Assembly: GCA_035610835.1 (NCBI GenBank)
Contig: CM069456.1
Coordinates: 34,083,359-34,147,358 of the forward strand
DNA length: 64,000 nt
Reading direction: 5' to 3'
Source: Ophiura sarsii
Lineage: Eukaryota; Echinodermata; Ophiuroidea; Amphilepidida; Ophiuridae
The first letter of the stretch is position 1, and each line of letters begins with the position of its first letter. Shown in pieces: positions 55,469 to 64,000 of the stretch. The position numbers and the translations under genes were made by a program. The notes under the pieces are model-generated. The model did not search any database, had not been told where the DNA came from, and saw only the letters and a program-made list of their open reading frames with translations.

Positions 55469-56157
55469 GGGGGGGACTTAAGGAAGTTTTTTGTTGAATT
55501 TTGTTAGTGCTGTAATTATTGAACCATGACTCAAATGTATATAAAAGTATACCTTTTTGGAAATGAAATGGATCAGAGAATCCAAATTTGGCATCAATTT
55601 TGACCAAAAATGTTGATTGTTTGAGAAAATCACAACAAAATCACTTTTTTTACCCAATTTTTTTGAACAAAGCTAACAAACATAATTTTGAGTTAAAAAT
55701 GCCCAAATCACTTGATGATGATAAAAAGACACTACTGAAGGGACGATTTTTTTTTTAAAATCTAATCCAATATTTTTTGAAATTTTGACAAAAAAGTGTA
55801 AAAAAAAATTAAAAATCCATTTTCACGTTTTTTTGGCACTTTTTGGTCAAAATTTTCAAAAATATTAGATTAGGTTTTAAAAAAAATAAATCGTCCCTTC
55901 ATTAGTGTCTTAACATAATTATAAAGTGATTTGGCCATTTTTTACTCAAAATTATTTTTTGTTAGCTTTGTTCAAAAAATGTGGGTCAAAAAAGTGAATT
56001 TTGGGATTTTCTCAAAAAAATTGACGTCAAATTTGGATTCTTTGATCCATTTCCTTTCCAAAAATGTATTCTTTTATATACATTTGATTAATAGTTCAAT
56101 AATTACAGCACTCACAAAATTCAAAAAATCAAAACAAAAACTTCCTTAAGTCCCCCC
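55469..56157. mobile_element. TTAA-flanked foldback (689 bp)
   Basis: Begins with seven G and ACTTAAGGAAG and ends with its inverse complement, flanked by TTAA (55465-55468 and 56158-56161). The two arms together span almost the whole element (for example AATCCAAATTTGGCATCA and its inverse near 56025). The related repeat near 17779 reads GTTGTTAAACGAG without the insertion. TTAA duplications indicate piggyBac or Kolobok type. Confidence 0.9.
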
Positions 56158-56499
56158 TTAAACGAGAGTCTATAAGAAAATCCTGCTACAAGTATAGTAC
56201 AATTGATGTGACTTCAATTCAGTCGTTACTTGTTTGTTTTTTAAAGACATTTTGCATAACACATTTCCACGTTTTATTGGGATTCAAATACCTTTTTAAA
56301 GTTATGCCTTCAGATTAGTTTGTTTGAGTGTCATACGGTTGAAGTCATACGACCTGCATCTAATAATTACTTAACACATGTTTTGCACTGGGTTCTTTGG
56401 GGGTAGCCCTATTGGCACTGTAGTGGTGCTACCCATGCTGGACTGCACAAGAAATATTCTTTGTGAGGAACCAGACGTTAGTCGTAACACAAAGTTACT

Positions 56500-57360
56500 G
56501 GGGGTCGGGCTGGGGGTCGGTCTGGGGGTCTTCAAGTCAAAGCTCAAAACTCATCTTTTTTCAAATGAATTTTTGTGAGAGTTAGCATAATTGCTTTGCT
56601 TCTTTGTTGATATCATGTAGTCATACTATCTGTTATAGTGCGATATATTGTTTAGGGTGCAAGTGCTAGTAACCTCTACCCTCCAGAACCGTCCAGCGTT
56701 TTTTACAGCTTCTATATCTACAGTAGCTTATTTTGTTCAAATATCATTGTGATATACGGTACCAACATGTTATCTACTATGTGCAATATATTCTGATATG
56801 TCTTATACAGTGAAATTGCTTCATTGCTATGTATAGCCATCAACATTTGTGCAATATTTGCTGAGCGTGAAGTGCTGGTAACCAGCGTCCTTTCACACTG
56901 TGTTTCAATTTCCATGGTAATGTGCAATATCTGAAATATTTGCAATTGGATAAATGTTTATCACCGTCATGTGCATTATAATAAGAAATGAAATAAGAAA
57001 TTATAATAATGTTGTTAATTAGTTGGTTTTATTTCATGAATTTATTGTATGTGGTTTTTTTTATCAATTTGTCATAGTTGTTTATCTTTTAACAAGTAGT
57101 TGTGTCATTGGTTTCAATTTTATGCTGTATTCTATCTATGATGTGCTTTTTTTAACAATTTTTCATAGTTATTCATCTTTTAACCATGTTACTAGATCCT
57201 TGTGTCATTTGGGTCAATTTTTATGCTGTATTTTTACTTTGTTATTTTATATTTTGTACTATTCTAATTTCGATGTATTTTAATTTTCATGGTTTGTTTA
57301 AAGCGTAAGCTTTTTGTGTTATGCGCTATACAAGTTTATTATTATTATTATTATTATTAA
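56500..57360 (+). mobile_element. LINE 3' end with residual ORF2 C-terminus
   Basis: The last codons read VFKSKLKTHLFSNEFL before a TGA (about 56578), equivalent to the FKSSLKTYLF end of the LINE at 52 kb. About 760 bp of 3' UTR follows, finishing with TTATGCGCTATACAAG and (TTA)n at 57336-57359. Everything upstream is missing through truncation. Confidence 0.7.
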
Positions 57361-57745
57361 GTATACATTTAAAAAGGTATGACTACTTCACAGCCTTTGT
57401 TTGGGTATGGAGAAAGTGGTTTTGAGAGAGTGAAAACAATAAATGTTTCAATATAAATTGGCTTAAAGGCACATAGGAATTAAATCCTAAAATTAAAGTA
57501 TATAAAATAATTATATCCTCGTGTGTAAACTGTACGATTAATCGCCGTTGGTTTCATATAAACGATTATGTTTTAACGTCGTAAAGTGAATTCCATGTTT
57601 ATCTTAAAGAATACCATTTAATACCCAGTATCAGAACGGCATAGTTTTAATTGAACATGTTGACGACCCGGGGTTGACGATTTGGTAAGTGTACAATGAG
57701 ACTCATCGGGTGCCGAGAAAAAATGCAGCGGCGGTACTCTGATAC
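57361..57745. other. No gene seen
   Basis: Unannotated sequence between the LINE tail and the Harbinger-type element. Confidence 0.4.
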
Positions 57746-57748
57746 TAA

Positions 57749-58604
57749 GGGACCGTTCATTATTTATGGTGGAGGGGGGGTTGGGTAAAATATAGGGGGG
57801 TCATGTAACTTTCATATGTTGAAATAGGGGGGGTTATGTAACTTTTTATTCTTAAACAGGGGGGGTTGTGTAACTTTTTTAAACTATAAAGATGGTGGTG
57901 ATTGGGGTGATTTTAGATGCTATTTTGGAGTGTAAATGCCAATTTTTGTGCGCTTCGCGCACATTTTCTTACGACCTTTCAACTTCAAAACATGTAGGCT
58001 ACTTATGATGAGACTACTTTCGTACAGCAAATCATTTTTGTGCACGCCTTGCTCGGACGATCTGTTGGAAAAACACCTATATAATCATCAATAGTCGAAA
58101 ACATTAGAGCCATGAGGTGTATAAAAACATGTTGATAGCCTAGGCCTATGTTCCAAAATCCAATTTGATTAAAAACGGTAATTTCTTGCATGCTTTTCAC
58201 CTCGTCTCACTCTCAGCTGTGCACCAAAGCTCACAAGAATATTTCATACGTTTTTGTCTGGATGTTCTAACTTTTTTCGGGTTATAAAGACTCACAAAAC
58301 ACCCAAAATGTATAAATATATGACAAATGTTCCGCCTCGCTACGCTCGCAATGTAGTTAGTCATTACATTATTGGCCGTTCAGAGGGCACAACAAACAAA
58401 TCTATGGGCAAAAGAAAAATACATCCCCTAAGTATGTGACAAGTTGATTTTGAGGGGGGGGGGGGGGTTGTGTCAAAATCTATTGGTTAGTAGGGGGGGG
58501 TCATGTAATTTTTAGTTTCAGCTGTAGGGGGGGTTAGGTAATTTTGACATACGAGTCTCGAATTTGTCCCAACCCGCCCTCCACCATAAATAATGAACGG
58601 TCCC
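57749..58604. mobile_element. Second Harbinger-type element (856 bp)
   Basis: The inverted ends GGGACCGTTCATTATTTATG are perfect over more than 25 bp, and the element is flanked by TAA (57746-57748 and 58605-58607). Interior G-rich phrases (GGGGGGTCATGTAA) repeat near both ends, with a 14-base G run at 58454-58467. No SANT or transposase frame is recognisable. Confidence 0.88.
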
Positions 58605-58607
58605 TAA

Positions 58608-59563
58608 TTAAGGCCGCACTGCCAAACCATTACGTATGGCTTAACGTATGAGCCATAAATATTACTTTGCCGCCAATTGTAAAAGACTTACGTAAAATTA
58701 GTTATGCAGACTGTAAGTAAAAAATGATACACTTTTAAAAACCTTATTAGAAACAGTTTCCATTACATAATTGTTTTCTGTTTTCTCACCAATAAAAACA
58801 ATTCCTCATGCTACAAAATAAACTTGTTTTGTTCAAATCAGTGGTATTGACATAGATACATTGTATAGCGAATAATCCAAAGTAGTCGAAAAATTACCTG
58901 GGCCGATTTTTTTACGTTAGAGGGACAGAATCAATAGCAAACATGAACTAATATGGATCACATCGTGAACATGGTGAACATACACATTTTCAGGGATAGA
59001 CAATGTTGCATTGCAATGTATTTGGTAAGCCTATTCAAACATATCAAAATAATAACTATAGTTAAAAGGAAAATAAGTGAAAAACAACAAAATATTTTTT
59101 TAACTTTGACCTCTCTTTTAAGCCTTGCATGTTGAAACAAAGACAATCATTTCAATTAATGCAAACAAAATGTTTACTGCGTGAGGCAGCGAGACTGACC
59201 CAACTCATTGTATGATCTCTCTGTTTAAATGGACTTTTAAATAATAAAAAAAAGGTCCAAACAAAATCCCAATTAAATTGTTTTTGGTTATTTTTTTGCA
59301 CTAGGAAACATTATGTCACGCAGCACGGATTCTTTATTTGGAGACGAAAATGTAATTGTATATGTGGTTTATTGTACATGTATGAGCCATGTACGTACCG
59401 GTTTTGCAGAACAGCTTGACCATGGTAACACATATTGATTCGATTACGTAGCATTGCTCGAATTAGCATTCATCGTTATTCTGATAATGGACACATTTGG
59501 TGAACAAAAATGCTCATGCTATGAAACAGAGTTGAAAAGGTTCACCACAAAACGAGCGTAAAA
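58608..59563. other. No gene seen
   Basis: AT-rich sequence. A 20-bp direct repeat, CACCACAAAACGAGCGTAAA, lies at about 59543 and again just inside the following element. Confidence 0.4.
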
Positions 59564-60232
59564 GGCACCACAAAACGAGCGTAAAGTCGCGGCGAAGATG
59601 TTGCTGAATTGAGGCAGTATAGCATGTTATTGATTTGCCGTTTAAATTGTTGTTGGTATGGACCCAAGGCAGGGGTCGCATTCTGACGCGTCTGCGCGTC
59701 CTAGACCTCTCACTTTCTATTAGTGACGCGTCAGGTTTCAAATTGGAAAGACTTGCGGGTCCCGATCAAAATTGAAGGTACCCCTTAAATTTGACGATGT
59801 ATGTAAATGGAAACCTTAAGAAATTCTGTAAATTACATGTCCATTATTTGCTCACAATATAAATTTATTAAACTGCCCTTAAAAAAGTAAAATTTTCAAA
59901 TACCCAAACTTCAGGATCCCTCAATTTCTTGGGGGACCCCTTAAATTTGGTTTTTGAAGTCCTACGGGGTCCTGAAAAATTTCATGGGACCTCTCACATT
60001 TTTGATCCAGTGCTACCCCTGACCCAAGGTCCTTCTATTATAGGGGAATTCTAAAATGACAGTATGATTTTTTTTAAAGAGTATTACCAACCATGGCTTT
60101 TTATTTCATAATCCCGCTATAAATAGAAGGGCTTGGTCCATACTAACAACAAATGGCAAAAATCAATAACATGCTTTCCTAGCTCAATTCAGCAACATCT
60201 TCGCCGCGACTTTACGCTCATTTTGTAGTGCC
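59564..60232. mobile_element. Inverted-repeat element carrying a nested hAT MITE
   Basis: The ends GGCACCACAAAACGAGCGTA (left) and inverse complement GGCACTACAAAATGAGCG (right) extend through GTCGCGGCGAAGATGTTGCT and TAGCATGTTATTGAT, arms of about 100 bp or more. Target duplication not resolved. A hAT MITE has inserted at 59670-60021. Confidence 0.8.
59670..60021. mobile_element. hAT-type MITE (352 bp), nested
   Basis: Ends CAGGGGTCGCA and TGCTACCCCTG, flanked by the perfect 8-bp repeat ACCCAAGG (59662-59669 and 60022-60029). It interrupts the enclosing foldback, so it is the younger of the two. Confidence 0.88.
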
Positions 60233-61181
60233 AGGTCACATATTTGAATAGATTTTACTAGTATAAGACTAAGGTATTGAATTAAAGGTATTATGAACCA
60301 ATTAATTGAGTCGAAATAACTGCACAAGCGTAAGATTTACGAGTAATGGCCAGTCAGTATGAACAATTACTTTTTCCAAAGCGTCGTATATAACGCGAGT
60401 GGAATCCTATAAAAACATGCTATTGAGTGCTCTGTCCTAGTTTAATAAAGGGTAAGTGTTAATTTTGATCTATAGAACAAAGTGAAACGCTTTATTACAG
60501 ATCACATTGGAAAGCGAAAGTTTGTGGCAGCAACGATTAGACTTCTCTTGAGACGATTTTCCCTTTTACGGTTGTAGGTGCAGACAAGAGGAAGAGGAAT
60601 CCACAATCAAATTATCAAGTTCTATAGTGTTCAAAATGGCCAATCGTTGCTATACCGAAACAAACAGATAACCTCAAAATCTGGCGATGGCACATTCGGA
60701 TAAATGTTAGAGTCGTTCGACTTACCAATGCGAGTTAAAGGGGCATATTTGGCTGTGTCAAAAACGTAGTTTTCCTTTAAAATCAGATATGTTTTAGCCC
60801 TTGGGCTGACGATTCTGGAACTGAAAATATGACAATTTCAATCGTATATTCGGTCGAGATATGTAAGGTGAAAGGGGCATAAAACAAACAACTTTGGCAA
60901 CAAATTTATTGTTATCTTATTTATTTTTGTCAATTCCAGTTGCCAGGTCATTTCGGATTATGTCTTTATATTATGTCTTGGATTATATATGCATGAAATA
61001 TGCAAAGTAAAATGTGTGGATAGATAAGATGAGCTATGAGGATGTGACTTGGTACATGGGTAGTACACTTGAAGGGCTTCAAACGTACGTTAGTTTTTGT
61101 CTACTTTCAATTTGCATAATTAATTAGGCCCACTAATTAAAATGTTTAAACATTATAATTTGTGAGACATTCAACGGGCGG
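60233..61181. other. No gene seen
   Basis: No recognised feature; AAAGGGGCATA occurs twice (60738 and 60871). Confidence 0.4.
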
Positions 61182-61940
61182 ACGTATATCGCAAGCCATG
61201 AGGTCCATAACGTATTGCGACAACGCGTTGCTTTCCCAAAGCAACGCGTAGCTTTCCCAAAGCAACGCGTTGCTAAAATAGCCAATAGGAATAGAGTTTT
61301 TGGCAACGCGTTGCTTTGAGATGATTTTCAAAGCAACGGGTTGCTTTTGAGATGATTTTCAAAGCAACGCGTTGTTTCAAGGAGTTCTTTTGATTAACCA
61401 ATTGGCAAAGTTCTTTCAACAGAGTTTGGACGGGCCATTCTCGGCGATGTTAAACGCACAAAGTAGTTTACCTTACTTAATGAAAAACGACGGAGAAATA
61501 ATGTTCCATCTGCATTTCCAGCTCGTGTTTTACGTCGGGGTTTAACTTGTTCGCCTTGCAGATGTCATGGCTCATTCGGCTTACAACTTTGTTAATATTT
61601 TCAGGAAAATCGCGTCGTTTCAGTTCCTTGCTTTAAATTTCTACTACCGGAGAGATACTGAGTAGATAGCTAGATGCAGCCCATGATATTCATGGTATAA
61701 ATCGACATCAAGTAAGACCCGCTGTGATTCGCGTTGCTTTGAAAATCATCTCCAAAGCAACCCGTTGCTTTGAAAATCATCTCAAAGCAACGCGTTGCTT
61801 TCCCAAAGCAACGCGTTGCCAAAAACTCTATTCCTATTGGCTATTTTAGCAACGCGTTGCTTTTGGAAAGCTACGCGTTGCTTTGGGAAAGCAACGCGTT
61901 GCCGCAATACGTTATGGACCTCATGGCTTGCGATAGACGT
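61182..61940. mobile_element. Foldback built of CAACGCGTTG motifs (759 bp)
   Basis: The ends ACGTATATCGCAAGCCATGA / inverse complement enclose arms of about 200 bp, in which GCAACGCGTTGCTTT and its variants recur several times, separated by GAGATGATTTTCAAAG. Each motif is itself palindromic, so there are hairpins inside a larger hairpin. The centre (about 61385-61725) is unique. Target duplication not found; superfamily unknown. Confidence 0.82.
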
Positions 61941-62004
61941 ACCTCTCAGGGTGGGTCGGTCGGTCGGGCTTCATCTTCTTTTTGTTTTGACCACACAAAA
62001 ATCA

Positions 62005-63430
62005 ATCATTTTGGAAATATGGGTCTCTATTCGTTTTTTTCGTAACCTAACCGCTGCTTAATTTCACAACAATTTCTAGAAATATTCATATATTGAAATG
62101 AATGTTACTACTAGCGTTATCATTAAATTTCCAAGTAATGACTTAGTGTGTTCCATGTCGCGTGTGAGTTATCATTCACACTAAAATAACATCGTCTAAT
62201 TAGCTGTATTGTACTGTATGTTATGTTTATCAACATAAATTCATGTGTATCTACTAAACTGCTCACAAAAAGTATCGAAACACTTAGAAATGATCCAATA
62301 TATAACGGCTCGAAAAGGTATGCATTAATCGAAGCAAATAACCAAGTGCATAATTTTGTTCTCCGTATTTTGACACCTCGATCGTTGAGATACGATGTTG
62401 CGGAGTGGAGTTATTGTCATTTCAATGATCGTGGGTCCAGTTTCCAAAGTGACACTCATCCCTATTGAAAAGCACGAATCTGATCATTCTAAACAGTAAT
62501 GCAAACCTCTTTCTATTCTAATGTACGCCGTGTTTAGTTGTCTGATATAAATATCGCTGATTTCTCTGAGAACCAATGAGAATTGCCTAAACATTTTTAG
62601 CTGTTTAAGAATTTAGAATAAAATACTCGATGTAGCGCGCTAAACCACGCCCCCTTCTCCGCTCACAAATATTGTTGAATGTTGCGATGAAAACTGATGT
62701 GACAATAGTCGTACGTCGACTTCGCTCACGGACTCCTGCCTTACTGCATGTATGTCTCCAACCCGCAATAGTCTTATTGGCGGTAGCGGTAGATTTACTT
62801 TGTCAGTAGAACTATATTGAGAAGTGAATGAATTATTTGAGAAGGATTTCCAATTCAAGCTGTTGTTAAAGGATCTGTACCAAAACAGTCTTATCTTTTC
62901 TAGAGTGGTTTAATCATATCAAAACTGTTGCGAAGGTAAGGAATTTATTTTATCATGTTTGTACCCATTATCTTTATCGACAAAAATTTATTTAAAATAC
63001 GATCAGATACGATATGTTTGGTTCAATAAGGCGACAAAAAGCCTTATTCTACGGGCAAAAGGACCTCTCAGGGTCGGTAAGGCAGTGTTTCTTCAAAATA
63101 ATCCTAAATGTATTATCTTTAATTTCTAAAAAATGGGCCCGGAGAATATGGTTTTTCCATCACCTAACAGAGGGTTTTTTATAAATGAATTCTAATCAAA
63201 CGGAATTCATGATAAGAGTTATGGAAAGGTAATTTTGCGCAATATCAGGCATCTTTGCTGTCAAATCATTTCTTATATTGCGACAAATTGGTCTTTTTGC
63301 CATGATTGCTTTCATAGTGTAAGCAAGTACTGCAAAATAAGTACGTGTGATACGCATAACTTATACGATAGTCGCCAACGTGTTTTTTTATTTTAAATTC
63401 AAGCAACCTTTGTTTCTTTATTATTATTTT
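62005..63430. repeat. Duplicated block, copy 2 (partner 17926-20150)
   Basis: Collinear segments with the partner, listed there. This copy lacks the family A MITE and reads AAGGTAATTTTGCGCAATAT continuously near 63226, giving the approximate empty site of that MITE. Confidence 0.75.
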
Positions 63431-64000
63431 AAGTTATTTATACGTATTAAACGTATAATAATGATGCAAAATATTACTTTGGCGACTATCAGGACTTAGG
63501 TACAAGTCGCTTATGGTTCCACACCACCAATTAAATTGCCATTGACTTACATGCATAAGAGATCAAATTAAAGTCTGAATTTTTCAGCTATCGAGCGACT
63601 GGTTTGTTCAAATTTGAAGATACTGATGTCTTCTATCAAAAGAACACCCATTTTGATGGGGTTGACCTTCATTTTTTCAACGGGACGTCGAATACTAGTA
63701 CACTCTCCAAATTGCTGTCTGCTAGCTATATTCGGTGCATTTGTTCTAAAAGAGGTGAAAAGAGAAAGTTGTGTCAAATCTTACTATTACAGAAAATACC
63801 AGGGTTCTTTGGTTAAATATTAAGTTTATAGTCTACAAATCACAAATAACACAAATTTCTTTCATATTAAGATCATTGTATACCTTTTCTGTACATTTAA
63901 ATTAATGGTTAGAGGTGGGGTCCTTCTTGAATTAAAAACACAGGCTAGTGTTGGGCGCTAGCACAAATTTATTTGGAGGTGTGGAATCTACAGAACATAT
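63431..64000. other. No gene seen
   Basis: Overlapping short frames on both strands around 63568-63823 have no recognisable domain. The window ends inside this sequence. Confidence 0.4.

Larger units (their letters stand above)
48388..56311. mobile_element. Repeat R insertion (outermost layer of a nest)
   Basis: Everything between the two AGATT copies is absent from the related site at 6036-6040, which suggests an insertion with a 5-bp duplication. Repeat R sequence is visible at 55289-55468 and 56162-56300 and matches 17590-17925. R itself is non-coding and its ends show no inverted repeat, so its type is unknown. Two younger foldbacks sit inside it. Confidence 0.55.

Overview
The window is nuclear DNA of an animal, AT-rich and dominated by transposable elements. 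One host gene has GT-AG introns. The elements include LTR, LINE and Penelope-like retroelements plus many DNA-transposon MITEs and foldbacks. A marine invertebrate, perhaps a deuterostome such as an echinoderm, hemichordate or amphioxus, fits best. That guess rests on the element mix and the NB-ARC/TPR gene family; no species marker is visible.

Layout. 1-6.3 kb: degenerate repeats, an 80-bp-class tandem array, and a Harbinger-type element (4918-5777) that keeps a broken Myb/SANT reading frame. 6.3-16.9 kb: a complete, very young LTR retrotransposon with 2.2-kb LTRs, a 4-bp target duplication, a tRNA-Leu primer site and a polypurine tract. Its only gene is a giant 1768-codon Gag; no protease, reverse transcriptase, RNase H or integrase is present. 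17-21 kb: MITEs and a block duplicated again at 62-63.4 kb. 21.6-32.3 kb (minus strand): the one convincing host gene, three exons encoding about 901 residues with an NB-ARC STAND NTPase, kinesin-light-chain-type TPRs and a C-terminal hydrophobic anchor. Its second intron holds a minisatellite into which a head-to-tail cluster of 5'-truncated Penelope-like elements has inserted. Two of these copies carry complete hammerhead ribozyme motifs.

32.5-48 kb: LINE 3' fragments, a 4.1-kb mariner-type palindrome whose arms contain tRNA-like modules, another foldback, a tRNA-derived SINE and a hAT MITE. 48.4-56.3 kb: nested insertions. A 6.8-kb foldback with 9-bp target duplications is interrupted by a CR1/L2-type LINE with an 838-codon open frame; beside it is a 689-bp TTAA foldback. 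The related repeat at 17.6-17.9 kb preserves the empty sites for both foldbacks. 56.3-64 kb: a LINE 3' end, a second Harbinger-type element, a hAT MITE nested in another foldback, a foldback built from CAACGCGTTG motifs, and the second copy of the duplicated block.

Apart from the STAND gene, every coding region I can support belongs to a mobile element. The elements most worth following up are the Gag-only LTR element, the ribozyme-bearing Penelope cluster, the palindrome with tRNA-like modules, and the tail-anchored STAND gene.
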